Source of the DNA: JAJDXW01 sp965243335
GTDB taxonomy: Bacteria > Pseudomonadota > Gammaproteobacteria > HK1
Direction: 5' to 3'
NCBI GenBank assembly: GCA_965243335.1
Contig: OZ251545.1
Location: forward strand, 1,488,001 to 1,552,000
Length of the DNA: 64,000 nucleotides
Part shown: piece by piece, positions 1 to 9,134 of the stretch
Position numbering within the stretch: position 1 is the stretch's first letter
Layout: every line of letters starts with the position of its first letter
Notes under the pieces: generated by a model
What the model saw: only the letters and a program-made list of their open reading frames with translations
Databases searched by the model: none
Told to the model about the DNA's origin: nothing
Made by a program: the position numbers and the translations under genes

Positions 1-1
1 G

Positions 2-919
2 TACGAGACCGCCGCCGCCTACGCCGAGCAGGCGTTCCTGAAGCCCACCATCGCGAGCTGGGGGGACGACCGGCTGTCGGACTACGCGGTCGGGTGCATC
101 GTGCGCATGAACGCGCCGGGGGTGAAGCACGTCTGCCGGACGGGGTTCGCGGGACGGGCGCCCGCCGCCGACTACCCGCTCTCGAACCGCTTCGACGAGG
201 TGGACTCCCTCGTGGTGCTCGACGACGTCCTCATCCCGTGGGAGGACGTGCTCTTCTACCGGCATACCCGGGCCGCCGCGTTCATCCGGGCCACCCTGCA
301 CCGCTACTCCGCGTTCGCCTACGTGCAGCGGATCCTCACCTACGCCGACATGATGATCGGGGCGGCCCTGTGGAACGTGAGGCAGACGGGGCTCGAGCGC
401 CAGCCCGCGGTGCAGGAGAAGCTCGCGCAGCTTGCGGTCTACCGGGAGGGGATCAACGCCCACCTGACGGCCGCGGTCGCGGCCGCGGAGGAGAGCCCGA
501 GCGGGCTGCTCATGCCCAACCAGTCGCTCCTCTTCACCGGCCGGGTGCACGCCTGCGCCAACCTGCCGGGGATGATGCACCTGGCCCGGGAGCTCTGCGG
601 CGGCCAGATCTGCATCACCCCGGACGCGGCGACGTTCGCGCACCCGGAGGCCGGCCCCTGGCTCGCCAAGTTCTACACCATCAACGAGCGCTGGCTGGCC
701 GAGGACCGCCGCAAGCTCCTCGCCTTCGCGCGCGACCTCCTCAACTCCGACTACGCCGGCCACCGGCTGACCTTCCAGCTCTTCGCCCAGTCTCCCCCCT
801 TCGCCCACCTCGCGGCGGTCTACCGCAACTTCGACTGGGACGGGCCGCTCGACTTCGTCCGCCGCTCCGCCGGCCTCTCGGACCGGGTGACCGGCGGGGG
901 CGGTTCGCCGGGCGGCTGA
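2..919 (+). CDS. 4-hydroxyphenylacetate 3-hydroxylase family protein (HpaB-like), 3' part
   Basis: The reading frame is open from the left edge of the window, so the start and N-terminal part are missing; about 305 residues remain. The family comprises FADH2-dependent monooxygenases with an acyl-CoA dehydrogenase fold that hydroxylate phenolic rings, using reduced flavin from a separate reductase. The segment NRFDEVDSLVVLDDVLIPWE followed by a helical C-terminal domain (HRYSAFAYVQRILTYADMM, LARELCGGQI) is characteristic of HpaB/PvcC-type proteins. No flavin reductase partner is visible in the window. It converges on the ligase gene with only 24 bp between the stop codons. The family is clear; the exact substrate cannot be told. 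Confidence 0.85.
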   Translation, partial: YETAAAYAEQAFLKPTIASWGDDRLSDYAVGCIVRMNAPGVKHVCRTGFAGRAPAADYPLSNRFDEVDSLVVLDDVLIPWEDVLFYRHTRAAAFIRATLHRYSAFAYVQRILTYADMMIGAALWNVRQTGLERQPAVQEKLAQLAVYREGINAHLTAAVAAAEESPSGLLMPNQSLLFTGRVHACANLPGMMHLARELCGGQICITPDAATFAHPEAGPWLAKFYTINERWLAEDRRKLLAFARDLLNSDYAGHRLTFQLFAQSPPFAHLAAVYRNFDWDGPLDFVRRSAGLSDRVTGGGGSPGG

Positions 920-943
920 GGCGTTCGGCGCCTTCGCGGTTGG

Positions 944-2635
944 TCACGTCTCCTCGGGGCGCCCGGAGAAGGTGACGTTGCCGGCTGCGTCCATCCGCGC
1001 CGCCTCGCCGGATCGGAACCACCCGTCGGCGGTGAACGCGGCGGCGGTCGCTTCGGGGTTCCCGAAGTAGCCGGTGAAGACCGAGGGGCCGCGCATCTGG
1101 AGCTCGCCCTCCGCGCCGCGCGGGGTCTCGTGTCCGTGCCTGTCGGCGATGCGCGCCTCCGTGCCGGGCGGCGGGCGGCCGGCGCTCCGCGCCGCGATCT
1201 CCGGGCCGTCGCCCCTCCGGGTGTAGAGCCCGGCCGGAAGCTCGGCCCGGCCCCAGAGCCGGCCGACCTCGCCGTTCGGGAGGCGCGCGGCGACGGCCCG
1301 GACGAGGGGTGGGGGCGCCGCCCCGCCGACGAGTACGGCGAGGCGGAGCGAGGAGAGGTCCGCTCGGTCGAGGAGGTCCGCGCTGGCCTCCGTGCACGCC
1401 GCGAGGTGGGCGGGAGGGGCGAAGAGGTGGGTCGGGCGAAGCCGGTCGATCGCGTCCGCGAGGGCTGGGGGCGAGGAGGCCGAGAGCAGCGCGATGGCGG
1501 CCCCCGCGGCGAGCGCCAGCGTGAGCGGATAGAGCCCGCAAGCGTACCCGAGCGGCACGGTGGAGAGGACCACGTCCCCCGCCCGGACGTCGTGCCCGGC
1601 GACGCCGAGGCGCGCGCCGGAGAGCATCTGGTGGTAGTTGAGGGGCACGGCCCTGGGGTCGCCGCTCGATCCGGCCCCGGACGTGCAGAGCAGGAGGAAG
1701 GGGTCGGCTGCGGTCGGGGCCCGCCAGTCGCGGGGGAGCGGCGGGCCGCCGGCCGCGAGGCGTTCGTAAGGCAGCGCGCCGGGGGTGTCGGGGGCCTTCC
1801 CGCCGACGACCGCCAGGGTCCGGAGAAGGGGAAGCTCCGACCGGCGCCCGGACCACCAGCGGACGGGGGAGAAGCCGCCGATCCGGTCCGGCGCGACCAG
1901 CATCCTCGCCCGGGAGTGCCCGAGCCGGGCCGCCAGCGCTGGGCCGCGAAGGCCCGTGTCGAGCGGCGTCGTCACCGCCCCGAGGGCGCTCGCCGCGAGG
2001 AAGACCTCGACGAATTCGCGGGTGCTCGGAAGCTGGACGGCCACCACCTCGCCCGGCCGGACCCCCGCGTGATGGAGCCCCGCGGCGAGCGCGGCGACGC
2101 GCACGCCCAGCGCGGCGTGCGAGACCGCGCCCCGCCCGTCCACGAGGGCCGCCCCCTCCGGGCGCTCCCGCGCGTTCCGGCGGAGCCAGCCGGAGAGGGT
2201 GTCCGAACGCCACCAGCCCTGCTCGACGTACCCCCGCACCCGCTCCGGGTCGAAGGAGAAGGCGGCGCGGAGGGCAAGCGCCTCCTCGCTGAACCGGAAG
2301 TGGTCCTGGAACGGGACGAACCGTTCGGCGCGGTAGCGGCGCCCGCCCCCGAGCGTGTTCAGCACGTGGTAGTGGCCGGTGCGGAACCGCCGCCGCTCCT
2401 CCAGGTTCCGGATGAGGGTCACCTGCGCCGGGGTGAGCCCGACCCGCGCGGCGATGCCGGCGTCTCCCATGCCGAGCTCGTGGCGGTGCGCCTCGATCGC
2501 TGCGAAGTCCTTCTTGCGGACCGGGTCCCCCCGGCGGGTCTGGAGGTTGTTGCTCAAGGCGAAGACGGTCTCCCCGTAGGCGGCGACCATCTCGTCGGTC
2601 ACCCCGAGCTGGGCCCGGGTGAGCCCCTGGGTCAT
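944..2635 (-). CDS. AMP-dependent acyl-CoA synthetase-like protein, C-terminally truncated, with extra N-terminal domain
   Basis: 563 residues. The ATG overlaps the stop of the upstream Fe-S gene (ATGA), implying translational coupling. Residues about 1-130 are not ligase-like; they contain a helical, possibly HTH-like stretch (GDAGIAARVGLTPAQVTLIR). From about residue 150 the protein follows the ANL adenylating fold: the A3-type loop TSGAGSSGDPRAV has Arg where Lys is usual, then WGRAEL and TGYFGNPEAT, and GWFRSGE replaces the usual GW(F/Y)RTGD. It ends at the hinge motif (FSGRPEET), so the whole C-terminal subdomain with the catalytic A10 lysine is absent. There is no space for it, because the converging hydroxylase gene ends 24 bp away. 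It may be a degenerate ligase, an adenylation-only enzyme or a sensor. Confidence 0.75.
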   Translation of the reverse strand: MTQGLTRAQLGVTDEMVAAYGETVFALSNNLQTRRGDPVRKKDFAAIEAHRHELGMGDAGIAARVGLTPAQVTLIRNLEERRRFRTGHYHVLNTLGGGRRYRAERFVPFQDHFRFSEEALALRAAFSFDPERVRGYVEQGWWRSDTLSGWLRRNARERPEGAALVDGRGAVSHAALGVRVAALAAGLHHAGVRPGEVVAVQLPSTREFVEVFLAASALGAVTTPLDTGLRGPALAARLGHSRARMLVAPDRIGGFSPVRWWSGRRSELPLLRTLAVVGGKAPDTPGALPYERLAAGGPPLPRDWRAPTAADPFLLLCTSGAGSSGDPRAVPLNYHQMLSGARLGVAGHDVRAGDVVLSTVPLGYACGLYPLTLALAAGAAIALLSASSPPALADAIDRLRPTHLFAPPAHLAACTEASADLLDRADLSSLRLAVLVGGAAPPPLVRAVAARLPNGEVGRLWGRAELPAGLYTRRGDGPEIAARSAGRPPPGTEARIADRHGHETPRGAEGELQMRGPSVFTGYFGNPEATAAAFTADGWFRSGEAARMDAAGNVTFSGRPEET

Positions 2636-3585
2636 CGGTCGGCCCGGGCTCGGGTTTCGGCCTGGGTCCTGGCCTGGGCCTGGGCCTTCGCCCGGCGGAT
2701 GGGGTCCGCCCCCTCCGCCCCGGTCGCGATCGGGCAGACCCTCATGCACTCGAAGCACTGGGCGAGGAGGCCCCCCGAGCCGACCGACATCTTGTACCAG
2801 AGCATCTTGTGGTCCGGGTCGAAGAGGGCGTCCCGGCGCCCGGCCTCGTCCCCGGCGGCCATCGCGTCGGCGAGGATCGCGGGGACCGCTTCGTACTGCT
2901 GCGACATCTCCGCGCAGGCCGCCATGTCGTAATGCATCTCCTCCTGGCGGCCCTCGGCGTCGATCTTCCCCGAGAGGCACTGCACCGGGCAGAACTTCAT
3001 GCAGGGGGTCCGGCCCTGCCGGCGGTACATGTCGACGCACGACGGGGCCGGGCAGGGGTTCTCGGCGAGCGGCTCGTCCGCCGGCAGCTCCAGCTCGGTG
3101 AACACCGAGGCGAAGTACATGTAGCCGAACTCGGGGTGCAGGAGGATATCGCCGGCGAGCGAGCGCGCCCCGATCCCGGCGAGCTCGGCGTGGAGCTTGA
3201 GGCTCTGGAGGGGGATGCGCGGGCCTTCCTCGTTGTCGAGGTCCGGCGGGCAGTAGATCGACGGGGCGTGGAAGCGGCTCTCGATGAAGAAGGCGAGGGC
3301 GTACGAGCAGGAATAGGCCCGCGTCTCCGTGGACCCGAAATAGGCCATCGCCTTGGCCGGTACCCGCCACGCGCCCTGGGTCTGGCCGCCGACCCCGATG
3401 GCGACCACCGACTTCACCCGGGGCATGAGGTCGCTCGGGCGGTGTCCCGGCGGCGCGATCCGTTCGATCGCGCCCAGGTCGGCGACCCCGACCGCGAGCG
3501 CCCCCCGCCTCTTCGCGTAGGCGACGATCTCGGCCTTGGCCTCCGACGGGTCGACCGACGGACCGATTCCCGATCGCTCGTCCAT
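2632..3585 (-). CDS. two-[4Fe-4S] cluster protein, QueG/reductive dehalogenase-like
   Basis: 317 residues. I chose the ATG at 3585 because an AGGAGGAGA SD lies 6 bp upstream; a GTG at 3606 is also in frame but has no SD. A C-terminal ferredoxin-type region has two cysteine groups (CPAPSC...PCMKFCP and CFECMRVCP, roughly residues 180-290), enough for two cubane clusters. The N-terminal half (YAKRRGALAVGVADLG, SVVAIGVGGQ) resembles the epoxyqueuosine reductase/reductive dehalogenase superfamily. There is no Tat signal, so it is probably cytoplasmic. It is the first gene of a coupled pair with the truncated ligase. The C-terminal tail is a degenerate Ala/Gln/Arg repeat. The substrate is unknown. 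Confidence 0.75.
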   Translation of the reverse strand: MDERSGIGPSVDPSEAKAEIVAYAKRRGALAVGVADLGAIERIAPPGHRPSDLMPRVKSVVAIGVGGQTQGAWRVPAKAMAYFGSTETRAYSCSYALAFFIESRFHAPSIYCPPDLDNEEGPRIPLQSLKLHAELAGIGARSLAGDILLHPEFGYMYFASVFTELELPADEPLAENPCPAPSCVDMYRRQGRTPCMKFCPVQCLSGKIDAEGRQEEMHYDMAACAEMSQQYEAVPAILADAMAAGDEAGRRDALFDPDHKMLWYKMSVGSGGLLAQCFECMRVCPIATGAEGADPIRRAKAQAQARTQAETRARADR

Positions 3586-3727
3586 TGCCGTCTCCTCCTG
3601 ACGCACCCGGTCGGCGCCCGCCTCACCTTCGGGGGCAGGTTGAACCCCACCGTGCGCCGCGCCCCGGACGGGCAGTATCCGGGCGCCCGCGGCGAAGCGT
3701 CAATCCATCCTCCGGGCGGGGGCATGG

Positions 3728-3809
3728 GTGCAGTGGGGTTTTCGCCAAGCACGCCTCTCGCAGGCGCGTCCGTGGGCGTCCTGGGAACGCGGGCGTCTCG
3801 CCCGCATGG
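3728..3809 (+). repeat. dispersed repeat copy 1 (FAKH module plus palindromic module)
   Basis: This lies in the 3586-4011 spacer. It holds the module GTGGGGTTTTCGCCAAGC followed by GGGAACGCGGGCGTCTCGCC. The same two modules recur, in either orientation, near 23.2-23.35, 27.65, 40.97, 54.7-54.9, 56.8, 58.2 and 63.5 kb. No gene is seen in the rest of the spacer apart from the promoter listed separately. Confidence 0.75.
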
Positions 3810-3938
3810 GGTTCGCAGGGCCTCGAACCCGACCCCTCGAACGTGATGCGGGCGTCGTCCCGAGGAGAGGCGCCGCACACGGACGGCTTCCGCGTTCCGC
3901 GCCAGGGCGGCTGCGCGCACGCGACTACGCGAAGGCGC

Positions 3939-3966
3939 TTGCCGCATCCGCGAAGCTCCCTATCAT
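3939..3966 (+). promoter_or_regulatory. candidate sigma70-type promoter of the DUF4432 gene
   Basis: TTGCCG, a 16-bp spacer and TATCAT lie about 45 bp upstream of the ATG at 4012. This is the best -35/-10 match in the spacer and sits in a locally A/T-richer patch. Inferred by eye only. Confidence 0.4.
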
Positions 3967-4011
3967 GCGCGGGGCGGGCCGGCGAGTACCGGCGCCGGGG
4001 AGGGAGGAGCG

Positions 4012-5190
<1,179 letters not shown>

Positions 5191-5483
5191 GCGCGGCGCG
5201 GCGCTCCTCCGGTCGGTCGGCGGGGAGGGTCGCGAGCGGCGCTGGGACCGGAGCCGGAGCCGGGTCCCGAGCCGGAGACGACGTCGGCGTCGTGGCGGGC
5301 GGAGCGGATCAGGGCGAGTCAGGGCGGGGGCGGCGCGGGCCCGGGACCCGAGGGTGACGGGGACGGGAGCGGCCCCGATCCGCGAGCGTGGTCCGCGACC
5401 GCCGCGAGCGTCGCAGCCCGGTGCCCCGCCCGGATCGGTCACAATGGCGGGGCGTCGAGAATCGCAACCACGGGAGAATGGCC

Positions 5484-5876
5484 ATGAACGAATGCTCGAA
5501 CCCGAGCTCGGTCCATATACCGCTCGGAGCCTACCGCCATACCGCGAAGGTCCCGGCCGGAAGCGAGTGGCTCGTCGTCGCCGGCCAGGTGGGCATCGAC
5601 CCGGGCGGGAACCTCGCGAACGGGGCGCGCGACCAGGCCGCCCAGGCCTTCCGCAACGTCGTCGAATGCCTGGCCGCGCACGGCATGGACCGGGGCGACG
5701 TCGTCAAGTTCCAGGTGTTCCTCACCGACCCTCGCTTCATCGAGGACTACCGCGCGGCGCGGCGCGAGGTGATCGGCGACGATCACAAACCGCCCTCGAC
5801 CCTCCTCATCGTGCAGGGGCTCGCCGTCCCCGACATGTGCGTGGAGATCGAGGCCCTCGCCGCGAAGGCGCCCTGA
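5484..5876 (+). CDS. RidA-family protein lacking the usual catalytic arginine
   Basis: 130 residues. The ATG at 5484 has GGGAGA 6 bp upstream; an in-frame ATG at 5478 is too close to it. The sequence matches the YjgF/YER057c/UK114 fold: VAGQVGIDPGGNLANGARDQ, the helix around QAFRNVVECLAAHGMDRGDV, VKFQVFLTDPRF and the C-terminal CVEIEA. The imine-deaminase arginine (ARS motif of RidA) is replaced here by KPPST, so it probably belongs to one of the Rid subfamilies without that arginine. The fold assumed is a homotrimer. It may act on unstable enamine or other intermediates of neighbouring catabolism. Confidence 0.85.
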   Translation: MNECSNPSSVHIPLGAYRHTAKVPAGSEWLVVAGQVGIDPGGNLANGARDQAAQAFRNVVECLAAHGMDRGDVVKFQVFLTDPRFIEDYRAARREVIGDDHKPPSTLLIVQGLAVPDMCVEIEALAAKAP

Positions 5877-5930
5877 GCGCCCGCGGCGACGGGCGGGAGG
5901 ATTCGGACGTCGACCTCATCGCCGCCCGGG

Positions 5931-6185
5931 GAGCGCAAGGCGGTAAAGGCGTTCCTGTCGGAAGCGACCGCGGAAGACCTGTACGCGACGATCGGGGAAG
6001 GGAGCGCCGACGCCCGAAGTGCGGCAATATGGGTATACGAGGCAGGGGATTCGCAACGCGAAGACCCCGAGCATACCGCCCTCGACTGCTGGGCAAGCAG
6101 GGCGGTGCGCGAAGTCGGGGCGGCGCTCCCGACCGCGGAGACAGAAGAGCGGGGCATGAGGAGGGAGGAGCCGAGGTGCGAGTAG
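5931..6185 (+). pseudogene. remnant paralogue of the downstream antitoxin-like gene
   Basis: The frame that continues past the RidA stop encodes AFLSEATAEDLYATIGEGS, which aligns with AFLSESTAGDLLTAILDGS in the next gene; similarity continues through AIWVYEAG/ALWTHAVG and CWA/QWA. It ends at a TAG at 6183. No ATG, GTG or TTG start with an SD precedes the homologous part, so I read it as a decayed duplicate or partially deleted copy rather than an expressed gene. It overlaps the SD region of the intact copy. Confidence 0.55.
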
Positions 6186-6247
6186 CGCAGGCGCGGCCGG
6201 AGACCGGCGGACGGAGGCAGGACGAGGAGCGCTGGGAGCGGGTCGAG

Positions 6248-6682
6248 ATGGGGAACGGCCGGGACCCGTGGTGGGTGAAGGCGCAGACGCTCGCGCCGCG
6301 GAGCGCGTTCCTCGGCGCGCACCCGGTCGTGCTGTCGAGGGAGCCCGTCACGGACGATCCCGAGGAGGGGGGCAGCACCGTGCGGGCGATCGTGTGCGCG
6401 CGCACCGCGGGATACGCACGCAAGCCCTCGCCGGAAGCGGCCGGGTCGGGGATCCGGAAGACGCCGGAAGAGGCTACCGGCGAGGAGCAGCGCGCGTGTC
6501 GGGCGTTCCTTTCGGAGAGCACCGCAGGGGATCTGCTCACCGCGATCCTCGACGGGAGCGTGACCCCCTGGGAGGCGGCCCTGTGGACGCACGCGGTAGG
6601 GGCGCCCAGGGAGATGAGCGCGAAGCACGCCATCCTCAACCAGTGGGCGGAAGGGGGAAGGACCGCGGATATCCTGGCGTGA
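6248..6682 (+). CDS. putative antitoxin of a nucleotidyltransferase toxin-antitoxin-like pair
   Basis: 144 residues from the ATG at 6248. A GTG at 6176 behind an AGGAGGGAGGAG-like SD would add 24 residues and is a serious alternative. I do not recognise the family. The N-terminal part is basic and low in hydrophobics. The C-terminal 60 residues are helical (ACRAFLSESTAGDLLTAIL, WEAALWTHAVG, HAILNQWAEGG) and are the part duplicated at 5931-6185. The stop overlaps the GTG start of the nucleotidyltransferase by 4 bp (GTGA), the arrangement usual for toxin-antitoxin operons. The antitoxin role is inferred from context only. Confidence 0.55.
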   Translation: MGNGRDPWWVKAQTLAPRSAFLGAHPVVLSREPVTDDPEEGGSTVRAIVCARTAGYARKPSPEAAGSGIRKTPEEATGEEQRACRAFLSESTAGDLLTAILDGSVTPWEAALWTHAVGAPREMSAKHAILNQWAEGGRTADILA

Positions 6683-7788
6683 TCGAGACACTCGACCTGC
6701 CCGAGCCGGGCAAGACGCTCTTCCTGAAGACACACCGGATACTTGAGGAGTTCCTCGGGGAGGACTGGAGCCTCGGAGGAGGGACCCTGCTCGCGGGAAG
6801 ATGGGGCCAGCACCGCGCGAGCACGGACGTGGACGTGAAGTGCGCCATCAGACGGTGGGAGACTGATCGGCGCGAATGGCGGCCCCGGCTGGAGCGCAAG
6901 CTGCGCGAAGCGGGCGGGCGCGTGGAGGGAGCGCGGCTGGCGGACTTCGTGGTCTACAGCTTCAACGGCCTGGGGAGGCTGGAGATCAGCGGGCGGGGAT
7001 CGAAGCTCGCCTGGCTGGGCCGGCGGCGGAGCCAAGTGGACGGTGTAGGGGTCTGGACGGAGCGCACCAGCCAAGTGCTGGCGGGGAAGGTGCTCGGCAG
7101 AGGGGCTGCGGGAAGGCCGAGGGACCTGTTCGACCTCGCTTGCGCGGCCCGGCACGAGCCCGAGGAGCTGGAGACGGCGCTCGGAGCGCTCGGCGAAGGA
7201 GAAGCGCAGCGAATGCTGGAGGCATGGATGGGAAGGCGGGCGCAGATCGTCTCGGAGGCGGTGGAGGAGATCTTCCGGATCAAGCCGGAGTGGGTGCACC
7301 TGAAGGGGGATCCGGCAGGGCAATGCGCGAGGGTGGTCGCAGGGTACGCGGTGCGCGGGATGCGGGCAGCGAGAGCCGGAGAACAATGGGAGGTGCGCGG
7401 ATCGAGCGGCGCCCGCGGGGAGCGGGTATGGGGTCCGTATGCGACCGCGCGCGAAGCGCTCGATCTGGTGAAGAGGCACGGGCGGATCCGGGCGGAGGAT
7501 GTGGCGTCCGAGACGCGCCGGCTGGAAGAGCGCGGGGAGCAGAGCTATCCCGGGGGAGGGGACGGGCTGTCGACCCGGTGGAAGCCGACGCTGGAGGTAG
7601 ACGCGAAAGGGCGGGTGAAGGCGTTCGATCTCGACGAGGCGGTCGCCTCGTTCGGGGCGATCCCGCAGGCGGTCGAGTGGGCGGTCGCGCAAGAGTGGGC
7701 AAGGAGGGAGGACGGTCCGTACTGGGAGCGGACGCTGGAGCGCGAGCGCGCCAGAGCGCTGGCGGCGGAGAAGGCGCGGACGAGGTGA
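6679..7788 (+). CDS. AbiEii/AbiGii-like nucleotidyltransferase toxin with long C-terminal extension
   Basis: 369 residues, GTG start coupled to the upstream gene. The N-terminal domain has the nucleotidyltransferase signature GGGTLLAGRWGQHRASTDVD (about residues 31-50), resembling the GG...R..HR.S.D.D pattern of AbiEii and minimal nucleotidyltransferases. A later segment (LAGKVLGRGAAGRPRDLFDL) fits the K...R...DLFDL motif of the same family. Residues from about 230 on (GPYATAREALDLVKRHGRI, AVASFGAIPQAVEWAVAQEW) are an extension I cannot assign. Known members transfer nucleotides to RNA or tRNA and abort phage growth; that role is inferred here. There is no close relative in the window. Confidence 0.7.
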   Translation: MIETLDLPEPGKTLFLKTHRILEEFLGEDWSLGGGTLLAGRWGQHRASTDVDVKCAIRRWETDRREWRPRLERKLREAGGRVEGARLADFVVYSFNGLGRLEISGRGSKLAWLGRRRSQVDGVGVWTERTSQVLAGKVLGRGAAGRPRDLFDLACAARHEPEELETALGALGEGEAQRMLEAWMGRRAQIVSEAVEEIFRIKPEWVHLKGDPAGQCARVVAGYAVRGMRAARAGEQWEVRGSSGARGERVWGPYATAREALDLVKRHGRIRAEDVASETRRLEERGEQSYPGGGDGLSTRWKPTLEVDAKGRVKAFDLDEAVASFGAIPQAVEWAVAQEWARREDGPYWERTLERERARALAAEKARTR

Positions 7789-7918
7789 ACGGATCAGGTC
7801 GGGACGCCGGAGACGTTCCGTCGCGGGGCATCCCGTCCCCGCGGGCGTCTCACCGGCGCGTCCTTCGGATCGGGTCGCCGTATCCCGGCTCCGGGGACAC
7901 ACGCCCGCGGGCCTCTCG

Positions 7919-8707
7919 TCAGGCGGGCTCGCGGGCCGGGTTTGCCGTGAGGCCCGCGGGCCTCGCGGAGTACGTGGCGGGCTCCTCCCGGACCCGGAGG
8001 CTGCTCCGCTGGCGGCGGCGGACGATCCGGGCCACCGCCTCGGTCTGCTCCGCCCGGCTCAGGCTCAGCCGGACCGGCTCCACCGCCTCGCACACGTCGT
8101 CCGGGGTGAGGCCGCCCAGCACCTCCGACGCGGCGAGCGCCCGCGGCGGGCGGTTCGGGCGAAGGGCGAGGAACTCGGCGCGAAGCGCCTTGGTCCCCTT
8201 GCGCCCGTGCAGCCGCCACAGCTCCCGCACCTGCATCTCCGCATAGCGTTCGGCCTTGCCCTTGTCCGCGCTCGTCACCTCGACCTCGACCACCAGATCG
8301 GGCCAGATCTCCTCGAGGAACGCATCGGCGGCGTCCATCCCTTCCGCGACGGCCGCCCGGAACCTCTCCGCACGCTCCCCGAGGTAGAACGCACAGTCGG
8401 GCTCCAGACCGGTGTTGGGCGGGTCGCCGCGCCGACGGAGGCGGGTCGTTCCGGTCCTCGTGACCGCCTGGTGAAGCGTGTCCGACGCGATGCTCACGAC
8501 GTCGCGCAGGATATCGGCCAGGTTGTCGTGCAGGAACGACGGCAGCATCACGGTGACGAGGCCGCGCACCGGGTCGAGGGACACCCGGCGGAAATGGCGA
8601 TTCCAGTCGACGTCGGCGAGGGCGGCGACGGTCTCGGCGTCGGCGCGAAGGACGTGGAAGGTGGAGCCCAGCGGCCCCTCGATCATGGTGGCGGCAGGGG
8701 CGTTCAT
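7919..8707 (-). CDS. Uma2-family (DUF820) PD-(D/E)XK nuclease-like protein
   Basis: 262 residues from the ATG at 8707 (GGAGG about 9 bp upstream); the longer frame upstream is not coding-like. The core has a PD-(D/E)XK-type arrangement: LEPDCAFYLGERAERF followed by WPDLVVEVEVTS and K-x(3)-RYAEMQVRELWRL, the pattern of Uma2 proteins. The family is common in bacteria rich in mobile DNA and is suspected to be of transposon origin; cellular roles are poorly known. The C-terminal 70 residues are Arg-rich (RIVRRRQRSSLRVR). It lies on the same strand as the downstream end of the AIPR/UvrD unit, 427 bp away. Confidence 0.75.
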   Translation of the reverse strand: MNAPAATMIEGPLGSTFHVLRADAETVAALADVDWNRHFRRVSLDPVRGLVTVMLPSFLHDNLADILRDVVSIASDTLHQAVTRTGTTRLRRRGDPPNTGLEPDCAFYLGERAERFRAAVAEGMDAADAFLEEIWPDLVVEVEVTSADKGKAERYAEMQVRELWRLHGRKGTKALRAEFLALRPNRPPRALAASEVLGGLTPDDVCEAVEPVRLSLSRAEQTEAVARIVRRRQRSSLRVREEPATYSARPAGLTANPAREPA

Positions 8708-8969
8708 GGCGGATTCGCCTCCGGTGTGGACCAGCGGGCCGGCCGCCGCAAACCGCCCGTCCGGAGTGTATCCGAGCCCGCGCCCCGCCCGCGTCCGGTG
8801 GACGATCGCTGAAGCCGTATGCCGAACGCGGGTGCTGGAACGTGTCGCGGGTCTTGGCACGTCTCGACGGAGGGGCAATCCCTCGATGCCTGCCCCCCTC
8901 GGCGCGGGGGGCTTCGGATCCTGCCTCCTGCTCCCAGCCGTCCTTCCGGCCCTGCGTGCTCGGGCTCCC

Positions 8970-9134
8970 CGCGAAGGCCTCGATCAGGCTCACCACGCGG
9001 GCGGCGCCCTCCCTGCCGCGCCCCTCGCCGATGAGGTCGTAGACCGCGGACACGGCCCTCGCCCTGTCCGCCCGCCTCGGTTCCCGTCCGGTCTCGGCCA
9101 GCATTTGGTCGGCGGTCTCCAGGGCCTGCTCAAT
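8970..9134 (-). other. coding-like remnant immediately after the AIPR stop codon
   Basis: In the same frame as the AIPR gene and directly after its TGA, about 55 codons read like protein (ALETADQMLAETGREP, ARAVSAVYDLIGEG, ARVVSLIEAFAG) before the frame becomes low-complexity. The stretch may be a lost C-terminal extension of AIPR or the end of another gene. The remainder of the 8708-9134 spacer shows nothing I can assign. Confidence 0.3.

Noticed and set aside
741..2213. 490-codon open frame on the minus strand over the ligase gene
   Set aside because: Arg/Gly/Pro-rich shadow of the ligase in another frame; no SD and no family motifs.
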